From positions 62,001 through 126,000 of the forward strand of contig JALCDQ010000003.1 of assembly GCA_022641735.1 (NCBI GenBank): a stretch of 64,000 nucleotides of DNA. Direction: 5' to 3'. This DNA is from Prevotella sp. Its GTDB lineage: Bacteria; Bacteroidota; Bacteroidia; Bacteroidales; Bacteroidaceae. How positions within the stretch are numbered: position 1 is the stretch's first letter; each line of letters begins with the position of its first letter. The notes under the pieces were generated by a model, which searched no databases, was not told where the DNA came from, and saw only the letters and a list, made by a program, of their open reading frames with translations. Shown in pieces: positions 27,248 through 36,677 of the stretch. The position numbers and the translations under genes were made by a program.

Positions 27248-27847
27248 ATGGATATCAAGAAAGCTGAATTTGTAATCTCTTCTCCTACCATAAGCAAATG
27301 TCCGAAGGATGTAAAGCCAGAATATGCATTCATCGGAAGGAGTAATGTGGGTAAGTCAAGTCTTATCAATATGCTGTGTAATCATAAGAAATTGGCTAAA
27401 ACGAGTTCAACTCCTGGCAAGACTTTGCTCATCAATCATTTTATCATCAACAACGAATGGTATCTTGTTGACCTTCCGGGATATGGCTATGCTAAGCAGT
27501 CGAAGACAGTTCAAGACAAGCTTGACAAGATGATTAGGGGCTATATTCTTCAAAGAGAGCAACTCGTAAACGTGTTTGTTCTTGTCGATGTAAGGCATGA
27601 TGCGATGGCCATCGACCGTAATTTCATTGATTGGTTAGGAGAAAGCAGCGTTCCTTTCACCATTATTTTCACGAAAGCAGATAAGCTTGGACCTGTTAAA
27701 GGAAAACAAAATGCGGAGAAATGGATGGAGACTTTGAAGGACAAATGGGAGACTTTGCCTCCTTATTTCGTGTCCAGCAGTGAGAAAAAGACCGGTCGCG
27801 AGGAAATTCTCGACTATATTGACCAAATCAACAAATCACTGAAATAA
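27248..27847 (+). CDS. engB: Ribosome biogenesis GTPase EngB/YsxC
   Basis: Small TRAFAC GTPase needed for 50S subunit assembly. The 199 residues carry G1 ([10 protein letters not shown]), G3 (DLPGYGYA), G4 (FTKADK) and a G5-like SSSEKKTG. Length is normal. The gene is 20 bp upstream of the ABC-F gene and probably shares its transcript, linking two ribosome-related proteins. Confidence 0.94.
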   Translation: MDIKKAEFVISSPTISKCPKDVKPEYAFIGRSNVGKSSLINMLCNHKKLAKTSSTPGKTLLINHFIINNEWYLVDLPGYGYAKQSKTVQDKLDKMIRGYILQREQLVNVFVLVDVRHDAMAIDRNFIDWLGESSVPFTIIFTKADKLGPVKGKQNAEKWMETLKDKWETLPPYFVSSSEKKTGREEILDYIDQINKSLK

Positions 27848-27867
27848 CTGTTTTTTACGATTTATCA

Positions 27868-29643
27868 ATGGCACAGATACCCTATTTAGATGTACAAAAT
27901 CTCACGAAAAGCTTTGGTTCCCAATTGCTTTTCCAAGACATCAGTTTCTCTATTGCCGAAGGACAAAAGGTAGGACTCATTGCTCAAAACGGCATCGGAA
28001 AGTCTACCCTCCTATCTATTCTGACGGGAAAAGAAAGCAAAGACGAAGGGGAAATCATTTATAAGAACGACATCAAAATCGGTTATCTGGAGCAAGCACC
28101 AAAGTTTGACCCACAGGAATCTGTCTTGGATGCCTGCTTCAACCATCATGGTGACCCTGACAAGGTGTTGAAAGCCAAGCAGATACTCACTCAATTGCAT
28201 ATAGAAGACCTTCAACAACCGATGGATGAGCTCAGCGGAGGACAGCAAAAGCGTGTTGCTTTAGCAAATGTTCTTATTTTAGAACCTGACTTTCTGATAT
28301 TGGATGAGCCCACCAATCACCTCGATTTGGAGATGATAGAATGGTTGGAGGATTATCTGAAACGAGGAAACAAGACCCTACTGATGGTCACTCATGACCG
28401 TTTCTTTCTCGACAGAGTGTGCAATCTGATACTTGAACTTGACGGAAAAACCATTTATACTTATCGAGGTAACTACAGTTATTATCTCGAAAAACATCAG
28501 CAACGCGTCGATAATCAACGGGCTGAGATAGCAAGAGCTAATAACCTTTACCGAACGGAACTGGAATGGATGCGCAGAATGCCGCAAGCCCGTGGACATA
28601 AGGCCAAATATCGCGAGGATGCCTTTTATGAATTGCAGGCAAAAGCAAAGCAAAGAATCGAAGAAAGACAGCTCCGCCTGAAATCATCCAACATCTATAT
28701 AGGCTCAAAAATCTTTGAATGTCAATATGTTAGCAAAACTTTTGACAACAATAAGGTCATTCTGAAAGACTTCTATTATAATTTCTCACGATTTGAAAAG
28801 ATGGGCATCGTGGGCAATAACGGCACAGGAAAATCTACTTTCATCAAACTCCTGCTGGGCTTGGAACCTCTCGACAGTGGCAAGTTTGATATTGGAGAAA
28901 CCGTAAAATTCGGCTATTTCTCACAGGAAGGACTACAATTCAACGAGCAGCAAAAGGTGATTGACGTAATAACCGATATTGCCGAGTACATCGATTTGGG
29001 GAAAGGAAGGCACATGACAGCCTCTCAATTCCTGCAATATTTTCTCTTTTCACCCGAAGAACAATATAATTATGTATATAAACTGAGTGGTGGTGAGCGC
29101 CGGAAACTCTACCTCTGCACGGTCTTAATGCGTAATCCTAACTTCCTTGTATTGGATGAACCCACCAATGACCTTGACATTCAGACCCTTCAAGTGCTGG
29201 AAGAATACTTGCAGGACTTCCCTGGTTGCGTGATAGTAGTCAGTCATGACCGCTATTTTATGGATAAAGTTGTCGACCATTTGCTCGTTTTTCATGGGGA
29301 TGGAGTCATCAAAGATTTCCCTGGAAACTATACGCAATATCGGGAATGGAGTGCCCTTCAAAGCAAAGAAAGTGAGCCTGAGAAGCAACAAAAAGAACAA
29401 AAGAAAGACTATCACCACGATAATCGCAGGCGCATGAGCTTCAAAGAGCGGTTTGAATATGGACAATTAGAGAAAGACATAACGGCTTTAGAGGAGGAAC
29501 AAAACAACTTAGAAGAAGAGTTATGCAGTGGAACGCTCTCCGTGGAAGCACTTACAGAAAAGAGCAAACGCCTTTCCAAGCTCAAAGAAGAACTCGACGA
29601 GAAGAGCATGAGATGGCTCGAGTTGGGTGAAATAGAATCCTAA
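27868..29643 (+). CDS. ABC-F family ATPase
   Basis: Soluble tandem ABC ATPase (591 residues) with no membrane domain, of the class that acts on ribosomes. Two Walker A motifs (NGIGKSTLL near 50, NGTGKSTFI near 323), two signatures (ELSGGQQKR, KLSGGERRK) and two Walker B motifs (DFLILDEPTNHLD, NFLVLDEPTNDLD). A coiled-coil tail rich in E and K follows (about 520-591), which is Uup-like. Uup is the best guess by tail and length, but family placement needs a tree. A palindrome array begins 6 bp after its stop. Confidence 0.88.
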   Translation: MAQIPYLDVQNLTKSFGSQLLFQDISFSIAEGQKVGLIAQNGIGKSTLLSILTGKESKDEGEIIYKNDIKIGYLEQAPKFDPQESVLDACFNHHGDPDKVLKAKQILTQLHIEDLQQPMDELSGGQQKRVALANVLILEPDFLILDEPTNHLDLEMIEWLEDYLKRGNKTLLMVTHDRFFLDRVCNLILELDGKTIYTYRGNYSYYLEKHQQRVDNQRAEIARANNLYRTELEWMRRMPQARGHKAKYREDAFYELQAKAKQRIEERQLRLKSSNIYIGSKIFECQYVSKTFDNNKVILKDFYYNFSRFEKMGIVGNNGTGKSTFIKLLLGLEPLDSGKFDIGETVKFGYFSQEGLQFNEQQKVIDVITDIAEYIDLGKGRHMTASQFLQYFLFSPEEQYNYVYKLSGGERRKLYLCTVLMRNPNFLVLDEPTNDLDIQTLQVLEEYLQDFPGCVIVVSHDRYFMDKVVDHLLVFHGDGVIKDFPGNYTQYREWSALQSKESEPEKQQKEQKKDYHHDNRRRMSFKERFEYGQLEKDITALEEEQNNLEEELCSGTLSVEALTEKSKRLSKLKEELDEKSMRWLELGEIES

Positions 29644-29649
29644 AATCTT

Positions 29650-29778
29650 CTAAAAGACCACTTTTCACGTTTGTCCGAATCATCCGGACAAATTGTCCAA
29701 GCCATCCGGACAAACTGTCCGAACCGTCCGGACAAATTGTCCCCATAACTTTTTAAAACATGGGGACACATTGTTTCA
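29650..29778. repeat. 22-bp palindrome array, mixed class (TGTCCG)
   Basis: Units start at 29650, 29672, 29694, 29716, 29738 and 29760, keeping the 19+3 geometry. The first is a TAAA-type unit (CTAAAAGACCACTTTTCAC). The next three are a different sequence: TGTCCGAATCATCCGGACA, TGTCCAAGCCATCCGGACA and TGTCCGAACCGTCCGGACA. Units five and six are decayed singly, but TGTCCCCAT (29738) and ATGGGGACA (29760) pair with each other. The array lies in the convergent gap after the ABC-F gene. It shows that spacing is kept while sequence is not. Confidence 0.88.
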
Positions 29779-29810
29779 ATAACGAAAGACTATTGGGAGA
29801 CGGGTAAAAA

Positions 29811-30026
29811 CTAAACGGCTTTATAGCCTTTATTGCTTATTGTCTTGATAACATCTTTGATTCCAAGCTCGTGATCGGGAACTACATGGTGAGCTTCTTC
29901 CTTTGCTACGCCTGCAGCCTCTTCTTCATTGACCTTGTAGCCAAGACCTTTATATTTAACTTCAGCGATTGCCCATCCGATGAGGGCTACCACTATCAAA
30001 ACGCAAAAACCAATAAACGCTGTCAT
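29811..30026 (-). CDS. Small single-pass membrane protein
   Basis: A 71-residue protein with one membrane helix at about 3-22 (IGFCVLIVVALIGWAIAEV), followed by a charged tail with a short acidic-alanine stretch (EEEAAGVAKEEAHH). No family recognised. It is supported as a real gene by its own -7 element on the minus strand (TAACTTTG at 30059-30052, 25 bp upstream) and a well-formed hydrophobic start. It stands alone, with a palindrome array downstream. Confidence 0.65.
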   Translation of the reverse strand: MTAFIGFCVLIVVALIGWAIAEVKYKGLGYKVNEEEAAGVAKEEAHHVVPDHELGIKDVIKTISNKGYKAV

Positions 30027-30051
30027 ATCTTTATATTTTTATATTCTGATG

Positions 30052-30059
30052 CAAAGTTA
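30052..30059 (-). promoter_or_regulatory. -7 element of the 71-residue membrane protein gene
   Basis: The minus strand reads TAACTTTG, 25 bp before the start codon at 30026. Confidence 0.55.
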
Positions 30060-30100
30060 GCAATTCTTTATGGATAAACGAAAAATTAAATGAAAATTTA

Positions 30101-30703
30101 TCAAATTTGAAATACAAAACGTATGGAAAAATACAATTCAGCTGCCAATACATAGAGCAAAAACAATGAACCAGCCTCAAGAAAACCTGATGAAAGGCTG
30201 CGAAAGACATCCTTTACAGAATTAAGACGGCCACTCACAATGCCATAAGTAGCCCCTGCCACCATGAGAATAAAACATATCGACGGAACGATGCTTTGAC
30301 TGAAACTGCTGGGGAAAAGGCTTCCCGTGACACTCAATAATATGGCTTGAGGAATCAGAGTGAGAAGAACAAACACCAAAACGAATATCGCGACCTCAGT
30401 AGCAACAATTTTCAGAGCCACCCGCTCACGATAACTATGCTGGCCTCTGATGTGCTGCAACTTAGAAAAAAGTCCTCCATTCACATCTGCACCATAAGCT
30501 AAGGTACCCAATAGAAGCCACACCAGCAAAGGCGTAGCCATATTTTCAGCAAAGTGACCAAAGAACCACCTTATACCTTCAGCACTCAAAAGTGAACGCA
30601 TAGCAATGTCCGGCATTGCCGCAGTAATAATCCACGACAGCAAAGTCAGCACCACCATAGCGACAGCAAGCACCAAAGCGATATAAGGAAGGCTATTCTT
30701 CAT
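30101..30703 (-). CDS. Five-helix membrane protein at the end of the kinase operon
   Basis: I take the start at 30703 (MKNSLPYIALV), 200 residues; an ATG at 30721 would overlap the regulator gene more. About five hydrophobic helices are visible. The stretch RSLLSAEGIRWFFGHF recalls part of AbgT/YfcC transporters, but the length is less than half of those, so it is either a reduced relative or unrelated. It overlaps the response regulator by 11 bp and is presumably co-transcribed with it, possibly as a target or accessory of the two-component system. Confidence 0.6.
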   Translation of the reverse strand: MKNSLPYIALVLAVAMVVLTLLSWIITAAMPDIAMRSLLSAEGIRWFFGHFAENMATPLLVWLLLGTLAYGADVNGGLFSKLQHIRGQHSYRERVALKIVATEVAIFVLVFVLLTLIPQAILLSVTGSLFPSSFSQSIVPSICFILMVAGATYGIVSGRLNSVKDVFRSLSSGFLEAGSLFLLYVLAAELYFSIRFVFQI

Positions 30704-31418
30704 CAGGCTGCAAGTTATCAATATCGATGATTCTCAACTCCAGTGCCCTGACTACAAGTCGTGTTGCATTGACTCCCATGCCGCCATTTCCATTAGGGAA
30801 AAGCTTCTGGGCAAGTTCATTCTGCCGCTTTTCAAGGCTCTTAACACCAAAAGGCATCCCACGGAGAGTTGTTATCTGCTCCTTTGTATATCCAAGAGCA
30901 AGGTGGCGAAGAAATCTCTCATCATACTCATCAATCTCATAATTGATTAAAGCCTCTTGCCTCAACAACTGATTGTCAACACTTTGTTTGAAGCGCTCAA
31001 CGATTTTCTCAAGGATAGGTTGATTGAAAACGAGCTTCTTTCCAGCCATGCAACTGGCCACATCACCCCTTGTTAGCAGTTCTCCGCTCTTCAAAATGAT
31101 TCCATCACAACCAGCATCCAGCACGTCAACCCAAAGCTTTTCGTTCAATATCTCACCTGTAAAGATGAGTACTTTCACCTTTGGATAGCTCTCTTTCGTG
31201 TATCGGCATATCTCTACTCCTACCGTTGTAGAGCCTCCTAAGCCCAAATCCAGCAAGACAAGATCAGGCATTTGCTGCTTGATTAACTTGAAATAAGAGC
31301 GCTCACTATCCGCCGTTCCGATGATTTCAGCCTCTGGAATCTCGTTGCGGAAAATGCCTTCAGTGCCTTTCAGTTCCAAAGGCACGTCTTCAACAATTAT
31401 AACTTTGAATTTTTCCAT
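30693..31418 (-). CDS. Response regulator with divergent HTH output
   Basis: A 241-residue regulator. The receiver domain (1-125) has acidic pocket E10 D11, phosphoacceptor D57 in PDLVLLDLGLGG, the conserved Thr in VLIFTGE and Lys in IILKSG. The C-terminal part (165-230) contains LALGYTKEQITTLRGMPFGV, placed like a LuxR-type helix-turn-helix but divergent. It overlaps the end of the double histidine kinase by 22 bp and is its obvious partner. Targets are unknown; the neighbouring kdgK-eda genes or its own operon are candidates. Confidence 0.87.
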   Translation of the reverse strand: MEKFKVIIVEDVPLELKGTEGIFRNEIPEAEIIGTADSERSYFKLIKQQMPDLVLLDLGLGGSTTVGVEICRYTKESYPKVKVLIFTGEILNEKLWVDVLDAGCDGIILKSGELLTRGDVASCMAGKKLVFNQPILEKIVERFKQSVDNQLLRQEALINYEIDEYDERFLRHLALGYTKEQITTLRGMPFGVKSLEKRQNELAQKLFPNGNGGMGVNATRLVVRALELRIIDIDNLQPDEE

Positions 31419-34400
31419 ATATCTTTAGGTAATATTATATTTATGATTATTCCCTTATCTGCTTTCGATGCGGAGATTCCGCAAGCCCTTGCATTAGTGG
31501 CTTCACCGATATCCCGAACGATTTGACGACACAATAAGAATTGCACATTAACTGTAAGAGGAGAGAAAAGTTGCTGACATTGCAGTTCTGAGAGCTCTAT
31601 ATTTCGCATGGAAGTAGTTAAAATGACATGCTTATCATCACGATTTTGAGCATTCCACTCCAGTTTTTCATCTCCATTTAGCTTTTGGAGAATCTCGAAA
31701 AGATATTTTATCATGTCATTATCCACTCTTGCCATACCCTCAATTTGCAACATTGCCTGTGAACTGAGAATCGTGTAAAGAGCCTTATAATAATCCACCA
31801 CTTCAGCCAAAGCTGACAAATTACAAGGCGGATTATCGATAAGCTGGTGAATACGTGATGGATAATACATCGTTTCATGCTTCAATGTCGAAAGACAATT
31901 ATCAAGCACATTATTGCTAATATGCAACTTTGCATTCTCATATAGGCTGCGACGAAGTTCATCCGCAGCCATCTCTATATCCGTCTGTTGCTGCTTATTC
32001 GCATCCATGCTCTGTTTCAAAGCGCTCTTAATCTGGTTGACCAAATCATCCAAAGGTGCAAATTTAGAGCTGATAATCATTCTCTTGTCATTCCAAATAT
32101 GCTCTATCTTATGGTATTTCTTTTCCGGGTTCATATCACTCAATAACACCTCATTAATATTATTGATACGTTCGATGTTGAAACGATAATTGAGACGATG
32201 CCGATAATATAGCATATAATAAGCCGGAATGATAAAAATCAAAAGCAAAACAAGCAGAATGATGGCCACATTTTTATTCGTTTCAGACTTCTGCATCACA
32301 TAGACATAATTGCCCAAAGTGTTATCTGAGCTGGTCTCTCTGAAGAGTTGGGTGTATACTTTGTTGTTGTAATTATACAAATCCCACTTATGTAATGCCA
32401 AAGCTGCTACTGCTGCTTCATTGCGGAAATCAAGAATTACCTTATTATCTATATGTAAACTATCATGAAACCATTGTAATTCAGCAGGCATCAATGATTT
32501 ACGGTCATACAATTTCATGAATGCCCTGCCTGATGGACGTAGTTGCTTATAACACAAATTCATGTATTTCACGCAACTATCTGCATAATCCAATGTCCGC
32601 TGATAAGTACCTGCAATATTACTGAAATAGGCAGAATCGGCAAACTGAGCACTCATTTTAACCGGCTCTTGAGCATTGACCACACTGGCAGTCATTAAGA
32701 ATAGAACAAACAAGAGTCTGGAAATACCTTTTGGAAGACGGAACCAAAAGCGGCTTCCCTTTGTTTTGCTTTCCGCACCGATGGAACAAACAGAGAATAT
32801 CTGACTGATTTTCTTGTATTTATCAATAATTCCCTTACAGTTCATCAATCCAAAACCATGGCTCTTCTCTTCTTTCAATTCACCATTCTCATCCACAATC
32901 GGCTTATGGTCAAATAAGTGATCCAGCTGTTCTTCCGTCATGCCGATGCCTGTATCTGAAACATTTATTTCGATATAACCAGCCTCTTCTTGGGCGTAAA
33001 TCAACACTTCACCACCCTTAGGAGTAAACTTACGGGCATTATCAGCAAGCGTGTTTATCATGAAAAGCGTGAGCGCCTTGTCAGCTTTGACAATAACAGG
33101 AGTCTTCTCAACCTTCAAATCAACACCTTTGAGTTGAAAACTCATCTTTCCTTTTCTGACGATTTCAAAAAGGTCATTGATTGGAAAGCTTTCAATATGC
33201 AAGCTCAATTCCCCCTGACGAAGTTGAATCCAATTTGTGAGAACGGTGTTGTATTCATTGATTTTATCGGTAAGTTCTGCTATATAGGCAAACCTTTCCT
33301 CCTTAAGAGTTTTTGGTTCATTCTCCTCTTTCAACAGTTTCACATCATGGATGATTCTATCAATAAATGGAGTGATGCTGTTTACAAGCGAGATTTTGGC
33401 TCTTTGCTCAATATTCCGTTTCTTATTCTGAAGTACATGCAATTGAGCAAGCTGCGTTTCTTCATCTATTTCTTCTTTTCTTTCTTTCTCCTCAGCTAAA
33501 GCAACTTCATTCTTCTCTTTCCATTTCTCCAATGGCTTCAGAAGAGTAACTATTGAATATTTACTATCATTACGCTTGCGCATCCAACCAAAAACAACAA
33601 GAAGGAACACTACAAGCAATATCATCACAATGACAGCGATAATCATCAGACTCAACTGTGAGGAAGATTTGTCTAATTGATCTGCTCTTGCTTCAAGCTG
33701 ACGGTCCTGTCTTGTCTGCTCTTGTTTATCCAAATAGATGTTGCGATTATAATCACTGTTAGGCTTGTCGTCAATGGCAGAATAAGCCAAAGATAACTGC
33801 TCGCGGATAGAAGCTACCAAATCAGGTGCCCGCTCAATAACGGTATCTTTACACAAAGCATTTTGAAGACAGACAAGCGCTGAACGATAATCCTTTAAAG
33901 TCCAATAACATTCTGCCAAAGTACGATAAGAACCTGCTATCTGATATACATCTCCATATCGCTTAAAAATATTGGATGCTCGCAAAGCAAGGTTGCCTGC
34001 TATCAAAGAATCAGGCATATTATCGATATTGATAAACTTCATTGCAGGGAGATTGTTTGCTATCAGCTTATCTCTAAAATGCAAATTGTTCAGATGCTCA
34101 CTAAGTCCTTGAAGTGATTGAGCCTCAAAGAAAATGTATCCAGATTGTCGTGCATAGAGATAACAACGCATTAGATAATCGAATTCCGTTTGATTTATCT
34201 CTTCTGGAGTTCCATTGGTGATAATGCCACCAGCACCCACATTATAATAATAATTGAGCACTTGAGCGGTATCTTGAAGGATTTCTCCATTAGGATCGAT
34301 GGCATCAAGCGCAGCCACAGACTGACTAGTCAATCCTACATAATAGAAATAGGTGGAAGTGATGATTTGAATTTCGGAATGAGCATATATCATTCTTTGC

Positions 34401-34867
34401 TTCTGATGATCAGAAAGCACTCCCCTCTCCTCATCTATTCTGCGCAACCGACGCAAAGCTCTCTCCCTGTAATCATAGAATTCCTTGTTGTGAGATTGAC
34501 GTTGGCAAAGTCGCATCAACTGAATGTCTGCAATGAGCAACTCCACTTGATTATCGGTAACTTCATCCAAATGGCTGATAAGTCGGATAACTTTAGCATA
34601 ATCCATATGGGCCATACTCACAAAAGCAAGATTATTCAAGGCTTCTGCTTTGCCTTCGTCATAATCATCAGAAAGTCTTAAAGCCTTATTTGCATATACT
34701 CTTGTGGAGTCAAGATTACGATAATGCCAGGCATAAGATATACTGTTCAAATTGTCAATCTTCTTTTTATCGGTAGAAGAACAACTTGAAAAAAACAAAA
34801 GACTCCATAGAAACATCACAACCATGAAGCCTTTCAGATATCCATATTTATAACCTTGCCTTTGCAA
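31397..34867 (-). CDS. Double histidine kinase fusion with DUF5112/DUF5113-like regions
   Basis: A 1156-residue protein built as two sensor kinases in tandem. Part one: leader with lipobox FFSSC (Cys 29), TPR-like helical periplasmic region (40-390), membrane helix (406-427), coiled coil, then a HATPase with N box (TLADNARKF, Asn 610), G1 (DTGIG, 638-642) and G2 (GFGL, 671-674). Part two: a second hydrophobic leader (717-733, ending SVVNAQEP like a signal-peptidase site), periplasmic region (734-865), helix (866-888), and an H-box-like LKHETMYYPSRI with His 997 but no intact ATPase motifs. I infer ATP binding in part one and phosphoacceptance in part two. An ATG at 34825 is an alternative start that would remove the overlap with eda. 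Confidence 0.8.
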   Translation of the reverse strand: MQRQGYKYGYLKGFMVVMFLWSLLFFSSCSSTDKKKIDNLNSISYAWHYRNLDSTRVYANKALRLSDDYDEGKAEALNNLAFVSMAHMDYAKVIRLISHLDEVTDNQVELLIADIQLMRLCQRQSHNKEFYDYRERALRRLRRIDEERGVLSDHQKQRMIYAHSEIQIITSTYFYYVGLTSQSVAALDAIDPNGEILQDTAQVLNYYYNVGAGGIITNGTPEEINQTEFDYLMRCYLYARQSGYIFFEAQSLQGLSEHLNNLHFRDKLIANNLPAMKFINIDNMPDSLIAGNLALRASNIFKRYGDVYQIAGSYRTLAECYWTLKDYRSALVCLQNALCKDTVIERAPDLVASIREQLSLAYSAIDDKPNSDYNRNIYLDKQEQTRQDRQLEARADQLDKSSSQLSLMIIAVIVMILLVVFLLVVFGWMRKRNDSKYSIVTLLKPLEKWKEKNEVALAEEKERKEEIDEETQLAQLHVLQNKKRNIEQRAKISLVNSITPFIDRIIHDVKLLKEENEPKTLKEERFAYIAELTDKINEYNTVLTNWIQLRQGELSLHIESFPINDLFEIVRKGKMSFQLKGVDLKVEKTPVIVKADKALTLFMINTLADNARKFTPKGGEVLIYAQEEAGYIEINVSDTGIGMTEEQLDHLFDHKPIVDENGELKEEKSHGFGLMNCKGIIDKYKKISQIFSVCSIGAESKTKGSRFWFRLPKGISRLLFVLFLMTASVVNAQEPVKMSAQFADSAYFSNIAGTYQRTLDYADSCVKYMNLCYKQLRPSGRAFMKLYDRKSLMPAELQWFHDSLHIDNKVILDFRNEAAVAALALHKWDLYNYNNKVYTQLFRETSSDNTLGNYVYVMQKSETNKNVAIILLVLLLIFIIPAYYMLYYRHRLNYRFNIERINNINEVLLSDMNPEKKYHKIEHIWNDKRMIISSKFAPLDDLVNQIKSALKQSMDANKQQQTDIEMAADELRRSLYENAKLHISNNVLDNCLSTLKHETMYYPSRIHQLIDNPPCNLSALAEVVDYYKALYTILSSQAMLQIEGMARVDNDMIKYLFEILQKLNGDEKLEWNAQNRDDKHVILTTSMRNIELSELQCQQLFSPLTVNVQFLLCRQIVRDIGEATNARACGISASKADKGIIINIILPKDIWKNSKL

Positions 34868-35519
34868 TATATCCTAAAGATTCAACACATTTATCAGTTA
34901 TAGCTTTCCAATTACCCGCTGCAATCACCTCTTTCGGAAACAGTTTACTGCCCATACCCACACAAAGAACACCGCTCTTTATCCATGCAGTCAAGTTCTC
35001 TTCATCAGGACTTACAGCACCCGTAACCATGATATTGCTCCAACGAAGCGGTGCTAACACGCTCTTCACAAATGAAGGCCCACCCACATTGCCTGCCGGA
35101 AAGACCTTGGTAACATCACAACCGGCTGCCTGAGCATTGCTGATTTCAGTCACAGAGCCACAACCGGGGCTGTAAGGAACCAATCTCCGATTGCAAACTG
35201 TAGCTATTTCGGGAACAAAATTAGGACCAACGATAAAGTTAGCACCTAGTTGCATATAAAGAGAAGCTGTCGCTGTATCAATCACAGTGCCTGCACCTAA
35301 AATCAAATCAGGGCACTCTTTGACTGCCCACTTATTGAGTTCTCCGAAAATCTCATGGGCATAATCCCCTCGATTGGTAAACTCAAAGACTCTGACACCA
35401 CCTTCATAGCATGCCTTTACCACATTTTTACAAATATCCAAATCACTATTAAAGAACACCGGCACCATGCCTGTATCATGCATTGCTTCAATGACTTGTA
35501 CCTTATTAAATCTTGCCAT
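34848..35519 (-). CDS. eda: KDPG/KHG aldolase
   Basis: Splits 2-keto-3-deoxy-6-phosphogluconate to pyruvate and glyceraldehyde-3-phosphate. The 223 residues have the family segments GVRVFEFTNRG and LILGAGTVIDTATA, the Schiff-base lysine in DVTKVFPAGNVGG, and GAVSPDEENL. Length is normal. It is 9 bp downstream of kdgK, so the pair completes catabolism of 2-keto-3-deoxygluconate released from uronates. The gene end overlaps the kinase open frame by 20 bp. Confidence 0.92.
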   Translation of the reverse strand: MARFNKVQVIEAMHDTGMVPVFFNSDLDICKNVVKACYEGGVRVFEFTNRGDYAHEIFGELNKWAVKECPDLILGAGTVIDTATASLYMQLGANFIVGPNFVPEIATVCNRRLVPYSPGCGSVTEISNAQAAGCDVTKVFPAGNVGGPSFVKSVLAPLRWSNIMVTGAVSPDEENLTAWIKSGVLCVGMGSKLFPKEVIAAGNWKAITDKCVESLGYIAKARL

Positions 35520-35528
35520 AATCTTGTT

Positions 35529-36551
35529 TTATCTTTGTACACGACCGGAAGCATCGCCACCAGCCAAATTTTCAACTTCCTCCTTGCTCACCATATTAAA
35601 ATCACCGGGGATTGTATGCTTCAAAGCAGAGGCTGCAACAGCAAACTCCAGCGCCTTCGCTTGGTCTTTATAAGTAAGTAAACCATGTATCAATCCACCC
35701 GAAAAAGAGTCTCCACCTCCCACTCTATCTACTATCGGGAGTATCTCATAATGTTTGCTTTGATAGAATTCCTTACCATTATATATAAGGGCCTTCCATC
35801 CATTATGAGATGCAGAAATGCTCTCACGAAGAGTACTGACCACATATTTGAAGCCAAACTCTTGTTTCATACCCTTGAAAATATCATAATAGCCTTCAGC
35901 ATCGGTGTTTCCAGCCTCCACATCGGCCTTTGGAGAGAAACCTAGACACAACTTAGCATCCTCCTCGTTACCAATGCAAACATCCACATATTTCATCAGC
36001 GGCCTCATAATCGACTGTGCTTTTTCTGATGTCCACAGCTTTTTGCGGAAGTTAAGGTCACAACTTACCGTAACATGATGCCGTTTGGCAGCCTCGCAAG
36101 CAAGTTTAGTTAACTCTGCCGCAGTATCACTGATGGCAGGTGTTATCCCACTCCAGTGGAACCAATCGGCACCTTCCATAATCTTGTCAAAATCGAAATC
36201 CTCAGCCGTGGCTTCCGCGATGGAACTTCCCGCACGGTCGTAAATCACCTTGGAAGGGCGCATAGCAGAGCCACTCTCCAAATAATAGATACCCAACCGA
36301 TTGCCTCCACGGCATATAAAGTCAGTATGCACGCCATATCTGCGCAGTGCATTCAAGGCACATTGACCGATTTCATGCTTTGGTAACTTCGTTACGAAAT
36401 ATGCTTCATGCCCATAGTTAGCCAGGCTTACAGCAACATTAGCTTCGCCCCCGCCATAAACGACATCGAAGGAATCACTCTGTACAAACCTCTTTCTATC
36501 AGGAGAAGAGAGGCGGAGCATAATTTCGCCAAATGTAATAATTCTCGCCAT
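35529..36551 (-). CDS. kdgK: 2-keto-3-deoxygluconate kinase (PfkB family)
   Basis: Phosphorylates 2-keto-3-deoxygluconate to KDPG. The 340 residues have the PfkB opening ITFGEIMLRLSSPDRKRFVQ, the glycine-rich GGGEANVAVSLANYG, and the C-terminal ribokinase signature VDRVGGGDSFSGGLIHGLL with the catalytic Asp. Substrate is inferred from its pairing with eda and from the N-terminal sequence. It is the first gene of the operon, and the divergent LacI-type gene (36737) is the likely regulator. Confidence 0.88.
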   Translation of the reverse strand: MARIITFGEIMLRLSSPDRKRFVQSDSFDVVYGGGEANVAVSLANYGHEAYFVTKLPKHEIGQCALNALRRYGVHTDFICRGGNRLGIYYLESGSAMRPSKVIYDRAGSSIAEATAEDFDFDKIMEGADWFHWSGITPAISDTAAELTKLACEAAKRHHVTVSCDLNFRKKLWTSEKAQSIMRPLMKYVDVCIGNEEDAKLCLGFSPKADVEAGNTDAEGYYDIFKGMKQEFGFKYVVSTLRESISASHNGWKALIYNGKEFYQSKHYEILPIVDRVGGGDSFSGGLIHGLLTYKDQAKALEFAVAASALKHTIPGDFNMVSKEEVENLAGGDASGRVQR

Positions 36552-36605
36552 TTTAAATTTTTAATTTTAATCGTTTAAGAATAGATTAATCTTTCGTTTG
36601 CAAAG

Positions 36606-36637
36606 CAAAAATACTCATTATTTTCCTAAATAGGAAA
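36606..36637 (-). promoter_or_regulatory. kdgK promoter with palindromic operator candidate
   Basis: The minus-strand -7 element TATTTTTG is at 36613-36606. Upstream, where the -33 element should be, TTTCCTA (36622-36628) and TAGGAAA (36631-36637) form an inverted repeat around AA. This is a plausible LacI-type operator that would block the promoter. Confidence 0.45.
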
Positions 36638-36677
36638 TAAAACAAGAAAAATATTAGTTTTTTAGCAAATTATTGAC

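Noticed and set aside
27151..27369. Upstream extension of the oxidoreductase gene
   Set aside because: It overlaps engB and both divergent -7 elements; the Rossmann motif starts right after the ATG at 27150.
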